NCBI GenBank assembly: GCA_947503625.1 | Contig: CANNEK010000002.1 | Location: forward strand, 992,001-1,056,000 | Source of the DNA: an uncultured Kordiimonas sp. | GTDB taxonomy: Bacteria > Pseudomonadota > Alphaproteobacteria > Sphingomonadales > Kordiimonadaceae | Reading direction: 5' to 3' | Length of the DNA stretch: 64,000 bases | Part shown: positions 17,090 through 25,288 of the stretch, piece after piece | Layout of the letters: every line of letters begins with the position of its first letter | Numbering within the stretch: the first letter of the stretch is position 1 | Notes under the pieces: generated by a model | What the model saw: only the letters and a program-made list of their open reading frames with translations | The model's database searches: none | Told to the model about the DNA's origin: nothing | Position numbers and translations under genes: made by a program

Positions 17090-18295
17090 TTAGACGCGTT
17101 CGATAATGGTTGCTGTGCCCATACCTGCACCAACACACAGGGTGGCAAGGGCTGTGGATTTGTTTGAGCGTTCCAGTTCGTCTAGAACTGTGCCGAGGAT
17201 CATTGCCCCGGTTGCCCCCAGAGGGTGGCCCATGGCTATAGCGCCGCCATTGACGTTGATCTCTGAATGATCAATGTCCAGTGCTTCCATAAAGCGCAGC
17301 ACGACGGAAGCAAAAGCTTCGTTCAGCTCCCAGACATCAATGTCTGATTTGCTCATGCCGGCACGCTTTAGTGCTTTTTCGGCGGCGAAGCTTGGGCCGG
17401 TAAGCATGATGGTGGGTTCCGAACCAATAGACGCCATTGATTTGATGCGTGCGCGGGCCTTCAGGCCCAGCTTCTCGCCCATTTCCCTGGTGCCAACAAG
17501 CACGGCGGCAGAGCCATCAACAATGCCCGAGCTGTTGCCGGCATGGTGCACGTGGTTGATCCGTTCAACTTCCGGATAGCGCTGGATCGCAACGTTGTCG
17601 AAGCCAAAAGCGCCCATATCGACGAAAGATGGCTTCAGCGCGCCGAGGGATTGCATGGTTGTTTCAGGGCGCATGAACTCGTCATGGTCCAGCACATTCA
17701 TACCAACCACATCTTTCACAGGTACAATAGATTTGGAGAAGCGGTCGTCGTCCCACGCGGCCTTTGCCCGCTTCTGGCTCTCAACGGCATAGGCATCTAC
17801 ATCATCACGGCTGTGGCCGTATTTTGTTGCGATAAGGTCAGCCGAGATACCCTGGGGTACGAAATAGCTCTCAAAGGCAACAGCAGGGTCAGAAGCCATG
17901 GCGCCGCCATCAGATCCCATGGGTATGCGTGACATGCTTTCGACACCGCCGCCGATGGCAAGATCTGCCTCACCGGACATAACCTTCGCGGCAGCAACGT
18001 TTACGGCTTCAAGGCCAGAGGCGCAAAAACGGTTGATCTGGAAACCGGCTGCTGTGTCCGCATAGCCCGCGTTAATGGCCGCGACACGGGCAACGTTTGA
18101 ACCTTGCTCGCCAACCGGCGCCACACACCCCATGATCACATCATCAACAAGACTTGTATCAAGGTCGTTGCGGTCACGAATCGATTCGAGCTGCTGGGTC
18201 GCGAGCTGGATCGGCGTTATTTCATGGAGAGAACCGTCCTTGCGGCCGCGACCGCGGGGAGTGCGGATCGCATCGTAAATATAAGCGTCGGTCAT
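17090..18295 (-). CDS. fadA: Acetyl-CoA C-acyltransferase (thiolase)
   Basis: A 401-residue thiolase that cleaves 3-ketoacyl-CoA in the last step of beta-oxidation. The acylated cysteine is in [13 protein letters not shown] (about residue 90), the histidine in [18 protein letters not shown], and the second cysteine in [16 protein letters not shown] at the C-terminus. ESMSRIPMG is the usual substrate-loop segment. It follows fadE by 42 bases and precedes fadJ by 26. It could be called FadI or a general acetyl-CoA acetyltransferase; the operon partners favour beta-oxidation. Confidence 0.94.
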   Translation of the reverse strand: MTDAYIYDAIRTPRGRGRKDGSLHEITPIQLATQQLESIRDRNDLDTSLVDDVIMGCVAPVGEQGSNVARVAAINAGYADTAAGFQINRFCASGLEAVNVAAAKVMSGEADLAIGGGVESMSRIPMGSDGGAMASDPAVAFESYFVPQGISADLIATKYGHSRDDVDAYAVESQKRAKAAWDDDRFSKSIVPVKDVVGMNVLDHDEFMRPETTMQSLGALKPSFVDMGAFGFDNVAIQRYPEVERINHVHHAGNSSGIVDGSAAVLVGTREMGEKLGLKARARIKSMASIGSEPTIMLTGPSFAAEKALKRAGMSKSDIDVWELNEAFASVVLRFMEALDIDHSEINVNGGAIAMGHPLGATGAMILGTVLDELERSNKSTALATLCVGAGMGTATIIERV

Positions 18296-18337
18296 TTTAT
18301 CTTCCTCAAATTCTGGCGGACATTCAGGCGATCTAAC

Positions 18338-20131
18338 CTAAAAATTCGCTGCCTCTAGAGCCATTACCTCGTCCGAGCCTGCTTCCAGTTCTGCAAGCAG
18401 GAACTTGGTTTCCGGCATGCGGCGTTTGACGTAATAGCGCCCGGTGATCAATTTGTTCTCGAAGTAAGTAGGGTCGTCTGTGCCAGCGTCCAGCTTCTCA
18501 GACGAGATTTTGGCGATTTTGAGCCACATCAGGCCCAGTGTTACGTGGCCGAACAGGTGCATGTAGGCGGTTGACCCTGCACCCGCGTTATCCGGATTGG
18601 TCATGCCGTTCTGCATTAGCCACATGGTAGCACGTTGCAGGTCAGCGCTGGCATCTTCAAGTGCACTGACAAATTCACCAATCTTGTTGTTGCCTTTGGC
18701 AGCGTCAATTTCTTCCGTTACGTGCTTGAAGAAGCGCTGTACGGCGCGGCCACCATTGGCACCAAGCTTGCGGCCAACCAGATCAAGCGCCTGAATGCCG
18801 TTGGTGCCTTCGTATATTTGCGTGATCCGGGCATCGCGGACAAATTGTTCCATGCCCCATTCGCTGACATAACCATGACCACCAAATACCTGCTGGTTTG
18901 CTGTCGCGTTTTCATAACCTCGGTCGGTGAAGACGCCTTTGATCACGGGTGTCATCAAGCCGACCATATCTTCGGCCCACTCACGTTGCTTTTCGCTATC
19001 GGATTTGTGGGACAGGTCGATGAGTTGGGCACACCAAAGTGCAAGAGTGCGCGCTGCTTCATTAAAAGAACGGCTGTTCATCAGCATGCGCCGCACGTCC
19101 GGATGAACAATAATCGGGTCGGCCGGACCGTCCGGGTTTTTTGGGCCGGAAATCGAGCGCATTTGCAGGCGGTCGCGGGCATAGTCTGCCGCATTCTGGT
19201 AGCTGACTTCCGACAGACCCAGACCCTGAATGCCAACCCCGATGCGGGCCGCATTCATCATAATGAACATGGAGCGCAGGCCTTCGTTTTCAGTGCCAAG
19301 CATATAGCCCGTGGCGCCGTCATAGTTCAGAACGCAGGTCGAGTTGCCGTGAATACCCATTTTTTCTTCGATGGAACCACAAACCACATCGTTGCGTTCG
19401 CCAAGGCTGCCATCGTCATTCACAAGAAACTTCGGTACGATAAACAGTGAAATGCCTTTTACGCCTTTTGGTGCATCGGGTGTTTTGGCGAGAACAAGAT
19501 GGATGATGTTTTCGCTCATGTCATGCTCACCGGCAGAGATAAAGATTTTCTGGCCGGTGATGGCGTAGGTGCCGTCGCTGTTTGGCTCTGCCTTGGTGCG
19601 CATCAAACCCAGGTCTGTGCCGCAATGGCTTTCGGTCAGGTTCATGGTACCGGTCCATTCACCTGTGACCATTTTAGGCAGATACTTTGCCTTCTGCTCG
19701 TCGGTACCGTCGATGTTGATCGCTGCTTTGGCGCCGGACGACAGGCCCGGGTACATGGCGAAGGCCATGTTTGACGAGATCAGCATCTCTTCCATGGCCA
19801 TACCCAATACGTGTGGTAGCCCCTGGCCGCCGAAATCTGGGCTGTCCGTCAGTCCGGCCCAGCCGCCCTCAACATACTGCTTGTAGGCTTCCTTGAAGCC
19901 TTTTGGCGTGGTGACCGAACCATCTTCGTGGCGGGTACAGCCTTCCTGATCACCCGGCAGGTTAAGTGGCGCAAGCTCATTTTCGCAGAATTTCGCTCCT
20001 TCTTCCAGGATCGCCGCGACCAAATCAGGGCTTGCGTCTTCATAACCCGGCAGGTCTGAATACTGGCTGATATCCAGAACATCGTTCAGAATAAAGTTCA
20101 TGTCTTTCACAGGTGCGCGATATGTGGGCAT
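18338..20131 (-). CDS. fadE: Acyl-CoA dehydrogenase with extended C-terminal domain
   Basis: A 597-residue flavoenzyme catalysing the first oxidation of acyl-CoA. It is longer than the 380-residue classical dehydrogenases and belongs to the group with an N-terminal extension (YRAPVKDMNFILNDVLD) and a C-terminal domain, which also includes DmdC. FAD and substrate motifs include TMNLTESHCGTDLGLMRT, GQKIFISAGEHD and QVFGGHGYVSEWGMEQFVRDARI followed by IYEGTNGIQALDL. It is the second gene of the merR-led operon, 24 bases after the regulator's stop. Confidence 0.93.
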   Translation of the reverse strand: MPTYRAPVKDMNFILNDVLDISQYSDLPGYEDASPDLVAAILEEGAKFCENELAPLNLPGDQEGCTRHEDGSVTTPKGFKEAYKQYVEGGWAGLTDSPDFGGQGLPHVLGMAMEEMLISSNMAFAMYPGLSSGAKAAINIDGTDEQKAKYLPKMVTGEWTGTMNLTESHCGTDLGLMRTKAEPNSDGTYAITGQKIFISAGEHDMSENIIHLVLAKTPDAPKGVKGISLFIVPKFLVNDDGSLGERNDVVCGSIEEKMGIHGNSTCVLNYDGATGYMLGTENEGLRSMFIMMNAARIGVGIQGLGLSEVSYQNAADYARDRLQMRSISGPKNPDGPADPIIVHPDVRRMLMNSRSFNEAARTLALWCAQLIDLSHKSDSEKQREWAEDMVGLMTPVIKGVFTDRGYENATANQQVFGGHGYVSEWGMEQFVRDARITQIYEGTNGIQALDLVGRKLGANGGRAVQRFFKHVTEEIDAAKGNNKIGEFVSALEDASADLQRATMWLMQNGMTNPDNAGAGSTAYMHLFGHVTLGLMWLKIAKISSEKLDAGTDDPTYFENKLITGRYYVKRRMPETKFLLAELEAGSDEVMALEAANF

Positions 20132-20155
20132 TATTTAACCTCTCTCACTCAAAAT

Positions 20156-20596
20156 TCAGGGGCCAAAAGTGGCGACGGGTTCGCCAGTTTCGGCATGGAT
20201 CCATTGGCCGGTCTGATCGTCCCGGACCATGTTGCTGATCAGGGCACTGAAGCCCTGCAATTCTTTCAGGGTTGCGTTGATGTCTTCACGCTGGGCCTCA
20301 AGTGCCTTGATGCGTTCATTGCAACGTTGGAGCGTGACGGAGCGCTGGGTTTCCCTGCCATCACCAAGATCATACAAATCAAGCATTTCGCCGACCTCTG
20401 CCAGCGAAAACCCAACCCGGCGCCCACGAAGTATCCAGGCAAGTCGAACGCGATCGGCAATGCTGTAGATGCGGTGCTGGCCGTTGCGCTCTGGCGATAG
20501 CAGCCCCTGATCCTCATAATACCGCAGTGTGCGGGGTGTGACATCAAACTCCGACGACAACTCTTTTATGGTAAATTGTCTGGGTTTTTCTGTCAT
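20156..20596 (-). CDS. MerR-family regulator of the beta-oxidation operon
   Basis: A 146-residue regulator with a winged-helix DNA-binding region at the N-terminus (FTIKELSSEFDVTPRTLRYY, then a GLLSPERNGQHRIYS wing). A coiled-coil dimerisation helix spans about residues 80-115. There is no cysteine cluster of the metal sensors. It resembles MerR-type regulators of acyl-CoA or branched-chain amino acid catabolism. It is the promoter-proximal gene of merR-fadE-fadA-fadJ, and a perfect palindrome lies about 55 bases upstream of its start. The ATG at 20596 gives the typical MTEKPRQFTIKEL start. Confidence 0.88.
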   Translation of the reverse strand: MTEKPRQFTIKELSSEFDVTPRTLRYYEDQGLLSPERNGQHRIYSIADRVRLAWILRGRRVGFSLAEVGEMLDLYDLGDGRETQRSVTLQRCNERIKALEAQREDINATLKELQGFSALISNMVRDDQTGQWIHAETGEPVATFGP

Positions 20597-20649
20597 GTTC
20601 ACAGGGTACTCGGCTATCAAAACAACATTTAATGTATATCATTAGGTAG

Positions 20650-20665
20650 TTGACGTTAACGTCAA
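20650..20665. promoter_or_regulatory. Perfect 16-bp palindrome, probable MerR operator
   Basis: TTGACGTTAACGTCAA is identical on both strands, and an extra ACGTCAA half-site overlaps its right side. It lies in the divergent region between the MerR-led fad operon and the DUF962 gene. MerR-type proteins bind such symmetric sites between -35 and -10, and sites of this ACGT-N2-ACGT type are, as I recall, known for MerR regulators of acyl-CoA catabolism. I could not choose a unique -10 box on either strand. Confidence 0.65.
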
Positions 20666-20825
20666 CGTCAATAGGCACGGCCAAAATTTTGCTAGATTGC
20701 TGGAATCGCTATATATTTCTTTTGTGTCTCGATTCTGAATTATTTGGTGCACCGTGTTACTGCGCCATGATTCGGTGCTGGCAGGTATGGTTGACTACAG
20801 CCCTATGGATATCAGGAGATATGTG

Positions 20826-21188
20826 ATGGCACCTAAATTCGAAAGTTTTGCCGAGTTCTTTCCCTATTACCTGGCGGAACACGCGAATCCCATATGCCGG
20901 GGCCTGCACTATATAGGCACGACGCTCGCGACCGCTGTTTTGATCTATGCGCTTTATAGTCAGAACTGGTGGATGCTGCTGGTCTATCCGGTCATCGGAT
21001 ATGGTTTTGCATGGGTCGGTCATTTCGTCTTCGAAAAGAACCGGCCAGCCACTTTCGACTATATGTGGTGGTCCCTGTTGGGCGACTACAAGATGTACAG
21101 TCTGTGGGTCACCGGAAAAATTGCCCCGGCAATGGCTGCTGCACTTGATCAATACAGTCGCAGAAATTCCACGGGGGTGCAGGTTTAA
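20826..21188 (+). CDS. Mpo1-like / DUF962 membrane protein
   Basis: A 120-residue protein. The family histidines are visible in LAEHANPICRGLHYIGT and in WVGHFVFEKNRPATF, separated by hydrophobic helices (ATAVLIYALY and WWMLLVYPVIGYGFAW). Yeast Mpo1, the characterised relative, is an iron-dependent dioxygenase that removes one carbon from 2-hydroxy fatty acids. The start ATG at 20826 has AGGAG 7 bases upstream; the open frame upstream of it lacks this. It is divergent from the beta-oxidation operon, which fits a lipid role, although bacterial members are little studied. Confidence 0.82.
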   Translation: MAPKFESFAEFFPYYLAEHANPICRGLHYIGTTLATAVLIYALYSQNWWMLLVYPVIGYGFAWVGHFVFEKNRPATFDYMWWSLLGDYKMYSLWVTGKIAPAMAAALDQYSRRNSTGVQV

Positions 21189-21318
21189 AAAAACTTGGTC
21201 TGCTAGAGGGTTTTCAGGTGCAGGCTCGTTGCATTTGTAGCAGAGTTTGAGTAGGACAGAACTATAGCTTGGCCGAAATGGTCAGGCTGGCGCTGACCGA
21301 TCAGGATTACGTGTCCCT

Positions 21319-22248
21319 ATGCCACTTTATCTACCCATTGCCGAACTATCGATGAACATCTTTCTTGTCATCGGCATGGGAGCTGTTGTTGGCTTCCTTT
21401 CAGGTATGTTTGGTGTTGGCGGCGGGTTTCTCATGACGCCCTTGCTGATATTTGTCGGCGTGCCGCCAGCAGTGGCTGTTGCGACAGAGTCGAATGAGAT
21501 CACGGCGGCTTCGGTTTCCGGTGCGCTGGCGCACTGGCGCCGCCAGGGCGTCGACGTGAAAATGGGTATGGTTCTTATTGCTGGCGGCGCCGTAGGTTCC
21601 TTTATTGGCGCGCAGGTTTTCACCTACCTGAGGTCCCTTGGGCAGGTCGATCTGATGATCTCCCTCGCCTATGTTTTGTTCCTGGGGTCGGTTGGCGGGC
21701 TGATGTTCTGGGAAAGCGTTCGCGCTATTATTCGGCAGCGCAAAGGAATCGTGCCCAAACCGACACCGCGGGAAGATCGCCATAAAGCGTGGATTCATGC
21801 TCTTCCCCTCAAGATGCGTTTCCGCAAGTCCCGGCTATACATCTCGGCGCTTCTCCCGCTCGGTATTGGCATGTTTGTCGGGGTCTTGGCCGCGATTATG
21901 GGTGTTGGTGGCGGCTTTGTGATGGTTCCGGCCATGATTTATCTTCTTGGGATGCCGACAAATGTCGTTGTTGGTACATCCCTGTTCCAGATCATTTTTG
22001 TTACCGCACTAACGACTATCTTTCATTCTGTGAACACCCAGACGGTTGATATTTTTCTGGCTGTTCTTTTGTTGTTTGGTGCAGTGGTCGGTGCTCAGGT
22101 CGGTGCTCGCATGGGCCTTCGGCTCAAAGCCGAACAACTTCGTGCCTTGCTGGCACTTATGGTTTTGCTCGTATGCGTGAAAATGGGCTTTGATTTGGTT
22201 GTTGAACCGACAGAACTGTTCAGCGTTGGTGAAGCGGGGTCTCATTGA
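21319..22248 (+). CDS. TauE/SafE-family sulfite/organosulfonate exporter-like membrane protein
   Basis: A 309-residue membrane protein with the duplicated TauE/SafE (DUF81) signature: GFLSGMFGVGGGFLMTPLL near residue 25 and GVLAAIMGVGGGFVMVPAM near residue 193. About eight hydrophobic segments surround them. Characterised relatives export sulfite, sulfoacetate or similar anions. Its stop overlaps the start of the TIGR02186 gene by one base (TGATG), so the two are coupled. The start at 21319 could instead be an ATG 11 codons later (MNIFLVIG). Confidence 0.85.
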   Translation: MPLYLPIAELSMNIFLVIGMGAVVGFLSGMFGVGGGFLMTPLLIFVGVPPAVAVATESNEITAASVSGALAHWRRQGVDVKMGMVLIAGGAVGSFIGAQVFTYLRSLGQVDLMISLAYVLFLGSVGGLMFWESVRAIIRQRKGIVPKPTPREDRHKAWIHALPLKMRFRKSRLYISALLPLGIGMFVGVLAAIMGVGGGFVMVPAMIYLLGMPTNVVVGTSLFQIIFVTALTTIFHSVNTQTVDIFLAVLLLFGAVVGAQVGARMGLRLKAEQLRALLALMVLLVCVKMGFDLVVEPTELFSVGEAGSH

Positions 22249-23006
22249 TGAAGTCGCTACTGACCATACTGGCAACTATGGCCTTGTTATTGAGCGGTGG
22301 CTCGGCGTACGCGCTGGTAACTGACCTCTCCAACAAGCGCATCGAAATTCGGTACAGTTTTAATGGCGCGGATTTGATTCTTTTCGGTGCGGTGGGGTCA
22401 TCCGCCGTTGATCCTGTGAACGACGATTTTGATGTTGTTATTGTTGTGCGCGGACCAGAAGCCGAAACCGTTGTACGGCAAAAAAACAAGGTTGGTCCGA
22501 TCTGGGTTAACACAGACAATCTCTCGTTCCCTTCCGCACCTGGGTACTATGCGGTTGCGGCTTCCCGGTCCCTTGCTGATATTGCCAGTGATGCTGTGTT
22601 CGCCAGTTATGGCATTGGATTCGATCACCTTCCAATCCTTGCCCGTACGAGCCGGGGCCTTGCAGCGCCCGAGCCAGAGTTTCGCGCGGCGCTTTTTCGC
22701 CTGCAGGCGAGCCGGGACCTATACAGACAGGAGCGCGACGACGTCACACATGTTGGTGAGGGTTTGTTTAAAACGGATATCAGGCTGCCGGCCAACGTGC
22801 CAGTGGGCGAGTTTCTGGTAGAAACCTTCATATTCAAGGATGGCGGTATTATTGCCCGCAATCGCATCCCGTTGACTGTTGACAAGGAAGGCTTTGAACG
22901 GGCCGCATATGATTTTGCCCATGGCTACCCGTTCTGGTACGGCATAACGGCAGTTCTGGTGGCTTTGTCGGCTGGCTGGCTCGCAGGTGTGCTTGGCAAA
23001 AAATAA
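22248..23006 (+). CDS. TIGR02186 family protein, exported with C-terminal membrane anchor
   Basis: A 252-residue protein with an N-terminal signal peptide (MKSLLTILATMALLLSGGSAYA) and a C-terminal hydrophobic anchor (WYGITAVLVALSAGWLAGVLG). The domain between them includes EIRYSFNGADLILFGAV and DVVIVVRGPEAETVVRQKNKVGPIW, the pattern of TIGR02186. That family usually sits beside a TauE/SafE gene in alphaproteobacteria, exactly as here. Its function is not known; an auxiliary role to the exporter at the periplasmic face is a reasonable inference. Confidence 0.8.
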   Translation: MKSLLTILATMALLLSGGSAYALVTDLSNKRIEIRYSFNGADLILFGAVGSSAVDPVNDDFDVVIVVRGPEAETVVRQKNKVGPIWVNTDNLSFPSAPGYYAVAASRSLADIASDAVFASYGIGFDHLPILARTSRGLAAPEPEFRAALFRLQASRDLYRQERDDVTHVGEGLFKTDIRLPANVPVGEFLVETFIFKDGGIIARNRIPLTVDKEGFERAAYDFAHGYPFWYGITAVLVALSAGWLAGVLGKK

Positions 23007-23027
23007 ACTGGCGGCGCGTTTGGGCTG

Positions 23028-23261
23028 TCAGCCTTTCTCTATTTCAAAAATGAATTGATCGCCGCTTTCGCGAGCAATCAGCAATTTGTGTCCTGCCATT
23101 GCGCAAAAGGCAGGCATATCCTGAACGGAAGCGGGGTCTGATGCTGTTACAACAAGCTTGTCGCCCGGGCAAAGTTCATCAAGCATTCGCCGGGCTCTCA
23201 GCACAGGCATGGGACAGAGCAGACCCGTCACATCCAGAGTTATTGTTTGTTCTTTCGCCAT
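23028..23261 (-). CDS. TusA-like sulfurtransferase
   Basis: A 77-residue protein of the TusA/SirA fold. The conserved LLCPMPVLRARRML segment carries the sulfur-accepting cysteine in a CPxP motif at about residue 16. TusA proteins pass persulfide sulfur to tRNA thiolation, molybdenum cofactor or sulfur-oxidation pathways. I chose the ATG at 23261 (MAKEQTITLDV), which gives the usual length, although the ribosome site is weak. It converges with the TIGR02186 gene, leaving about 20 bases between. Confidence 0.88.
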   Translation of the reverse strand: MAKEQTITLDVTGLLCPMPVLRARRMLDELCPGDKLVVTASDPASVQDMPAFCAMAGHKLLIARESGDQFIFEIEKG

Positions 23262-23390
23262 GGTTTGGCAATCACCCCTGCTTCGCGATGGCATGTGAAA
23301 TAGAACTTATACCAATAATTCTCAATAGGCGGTTAACGATTGGCCAGGAATGAATCCATTGCCGGGATGCGCGCGCCTTGCAACATATAT

Positions 23391-23489
23391 AAAGGCCCGC
23401 CTCTGGGTGGAGGCGGGCCTTTGACCGGAATTGGGTGTGTTCCGGTCGCGAGCAAGATAGTTGGGTGTGGGTGCTGAGAGATATCTTGC
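23391..23489 (-). ncRNA. Three tandem stem-loops with shared C-rich loops (candidate 3'-UTR sRNA; last hairpin a probable terminator)
   Basis: Read on the minus strand after the 74-aa gene, three hairpins follow closely. First is an 8-bp stem (GCAAGATA/TATCTTGC, 23489-23452) with a 22-base loop. Second is a perfect 8-bp stem (GACCGGAA/TTCCGGTC, 23447-23423) with a 9-base loop. Third is a perfect 13-bp stem (23422-23391) with a 6-base loop, followed by TATATAT. On this strand each loop contains ACCCA, within CACCCA or ACACCCAA. The last hairpin may terminate the transcript. The regular spacing and repeated loop motif suggest a processed small RNA, but this is inference. Confidence 0.5.
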
Positions 23490-23506
23490 CCGCATGTTCG
23501 TTGTCT

Positions 23507-23731
23507 TTAGTGCAATACAGCTCCTGAAGGCCGGTAATCAGTGCTTGCTTTGCTTGTAAGGTGAGCGTGGATTTCGAGCCAGATATCGAACCCTTCATCG
23601 TCACCCAGTGCCCGCATTTTGGACAAGGCATCATCAGCGTACGATAGCGCTTTTACGCCGAAGTTTTTCAGCAGGTTGTCGGCCACCAATCCGAAATAAT
23701 AGTCTGGGTCGAAAGGTAACTGCTCTGGCAT
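23507..23731 (-). CDS. Small conserved-looking hypothetical protein (74 aa)
   Basis: A 74-residue acidic soluble protein with no motif I recognise. It begins MPEQLPFDPDYYFGLVADNLL and contains the helical-looking ALSYADDALSKMRALGDDEGFDIWLEIHAHL. A GGAG ribosome site lies 7 bases before the ATG, and codon use looks like the neighbouring genes, so it is probably real. Three tandem hairpins follow its stop codon within 20 bases. The biotin synthase gene is divergent upstream. Confidence 0.65.
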   Translation of the reverse strand: MPEQLPFDPDYYFGLVADNLLKNFGVKALSYADDALSKMRALGDDEGFDIWLEIHAHLTSKASTDYRPSGAVLH

Positions 23732-24032
23732 TGTCTGTCTCCGGCTTTAAAAACTGTTCCTCATACTATTAGCAACCGCCATGCCAAACTTCAGGTTTCT
23801 GGCTAGCCGTTGAAAACAATAGCTTTTTAATGTTTGATCGTATGAACAGACTGACCACGGCGGCACTATCAGCATGCTCTATTTTGCCGACTGGAAAAGC
23901 TTGCCGCCAGCGAGGTTGCCTGATCACTGAATAGTTCCTTTTCACGCCCAGATTTTTCTTGACTAACCATCATGTTGAAGCGAGTTTCCCCGTTCAAATT
24001 TCTCTCCCTGCTCAATTTCAAAGGACAATCGT
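23732..24032. other. Divergent intergenic region between the 74-aa gene and bioB
   Basis: About 300 bases without a gene I can support. A -35-like TTGACT at 23959-23964 points towards bioB, but no convincing -10 follows at the right distance. I saw no BirA or BioR-type palindrome. The AAGGAC ribosome site of bioB is at its right end. Confidence 0.4.
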
Positions 24033-25040
24033 ATGTCTGCTTCGGCGACCGTTGCAAACCCAGGGGTTTCATCGCTTGGGGGCGATGTTGCACCTGACAC
24101 GCGTCATGACTGGAAACGTGATGAAATTCTGACCTTGTTTGATCTGCCCTTGATGGACCTGCTTTTTCAGGCACAGCAGGTGCACCGGTTGTGGCATGAC
24201 CCTAACAAGGTTCAGTTATCCCAGCTTATCTCGATCAAGACTGGTGGCTGCGCAGAAGACTGTGCCTATTGTTCGCAGGCCTCGAGCCACAAGGAAGGTA
24301 CCGGCCTGACGGCGACAAAGCTGATGGAAGTTGAGCGCGTTGTGGCGGCAGCAAAACAAGCGAAGGCGGGCGGCGCGTCGCGGTATTGTATGGGTGCGGC
24401 ATGGACCCGCCCGAAAGACCGCGACATGGACACTCTTGTCGCGATGGTTAAGGGGGTGCGCGATCTTGGCATGGAAACATGTATGACGCTTGGCATGCTC
24501 TCTGACCACCAGACCAGCCAGTTAAAGGATGCCGGACTCGACTATTACAACCATAATGTTGATACGTCGGAAGAGTATTATGGCCAAATCATCACGACAC
24601 GTAGTTACCAGGAGCGACTGGATACGCTGGAGCGCGTGCGAGCAGCCGGCATCAATGTGTGTTCTGGTGGCATTGTTGGCATGGGTGAAGCACGCGAGGA
24701 CCGTGCCGGAATGTTGAAAACACTCGCAAATCTGCCGCATCACCCTGAAAGCGTACCTATCAACATGCTGGTAGCGGTGCCCGGCACACCACTGGAAAAC
24801 GTGGAAAAACTCGATCCGTTCGAGTTTGTTCGGACCATCGCTGTTGCCCGCATTATGATGCCGAAGTCCGAGGTGCGTTTGTCGGCAGGTCGCCAGAGTA
24901 TGAGCGAGGAACTACAGGCGATGTGCTTTTTCGCCGGAGCGAGCTCAATCTTTTACGGTGAGCAATTGTTGACGACACCCAATCCTGAAAACAACAAGGA
25001 TCTGGCGCTATTTCAAAAACTGGGCCTTTCAGCCGCCTGA
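24033..25040 (+). CDS. bioB: Biotin synthase
   Basis: A 335-residue radical-SAM enzyme that inserts sulfur into dethiobiotin. The 4Fe-4S/SAM cluster motif [10 protein letters not shown] lies near residue 73, inside the family signature [39 protein letters not shown] and [13 protein letters not shown] are the other BioB landmarks; the last contains the arginine near the 2Fe-2S cluster. The gene stands alone; no other bio gene is adjacent. A hairpin terminator follows. Confidence 0.97.
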   Translation: MSASATVANPGVSSLGGDVAPDTRHDWKRDEILTLFDLPLMDLLFQAQQVHRLWHDPNKVQLSQLISIKTGGCAEDCAYCSQASSHKEGTGLTATKLMEVERVVAAAKQAKAGGASRYCMGAAWTRPKDRDMDTLVAMVKGVRDLGMETCMTLGMLSDHQTSQLKDAGLDYYNHNVDTSEEYYGQIITTRSYQERLDTLERVRAAGINVCSGGIVGMGEAREDRAGMLKTLANLPHHPESVPINMLVAVPGTPLENVEKLDPFEFVRTIAVARIMMPKSEVRLSAGRQSMSEELQAMCFFAGASSIFYGEQLLTTPNPENNKDLALFQKLGLSAA

Positions 25041-25053
25041 TTTATAGTAAAGG

Positions 25054-25095
25054 AGGCGGCAGGCACACGTCAGTTCCTGTCGCCTTCTTCTTTCC
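25054..25095 (+). terminator. Terminator after bioB
   Basis: A 10-bp stem with one G-T pair (AGGCGGCAGG at 25054-25063 with CCTGTCGCCT at 25076-25085), a 12-base loop, then a pyrimidine-rich TCTTCTTTCCC tail. It starts 14 bases after the bioB stop. The T tract is interrupted, so strength is uncertain. Confidence 0.65.
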
Positions 25096-25108
25096 CTATT
25101 TTTTCGAT

Positions 25109-25177
25109 TCAGATCTCGGCTGGCGCAAGCACCATCAATCCAAACATCATCAGGCAAATACCGAAACGCTGCTTCAT
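25109..25177 (-). CDS. Possible 22-residue hydrophobic small protein
   Basis: A tiny frame on the minus strand starts with ATG at 25177, preceded by AAAGGGAG at suitable spacing, and ends at a TGA. The peptide starts MKQRFG and continues with a hydrophobic stretch (ICLMMFGLMVLAPA), so it resembles a bare signal peptide or small membrane protein. It lies downstream of the DUF547 gene's terminator, in the gap before bioB's end. Support is only the ribosome site and composition; it may be chance. Confidence 0.35.
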   Translation of the reverse strand: MKQRFGICLMMFGLMVLAPAEI

Positions 25178-25235
25178 CGCTGCTCCCTTTACATCGGATA
25201 TGTTATCGGAAATTGCATACGAAGTGAATGGCGTC

Positions 25236-25263
25236 AAAAAAAGCCCGGCTAGCTGGCCGGGCT
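25236..25263 (-). terminator. Terminator after the DUF547 gene
   Basis: A perfect 7-bp stem (AGCCCGG / CCGGGCT) with an 8-base loop. On the minus strand it is followed by six T residues (A6 on the plus strand at 25236-25242). It lies 26 bases past the DUF547 stop codon. Confidence 0.85.
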
Positions 25264-25288
25264 CCGTTGGTTGGTGTGGAATCTGGCC

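Noticed and set aside
23391-23489. CRISPR-like repeats in the hairpin array
   Set aside because: Only short loop motifs repeat; stems and spacings differ, there are no 25-40 base direct repeats and no cas genes in the window.
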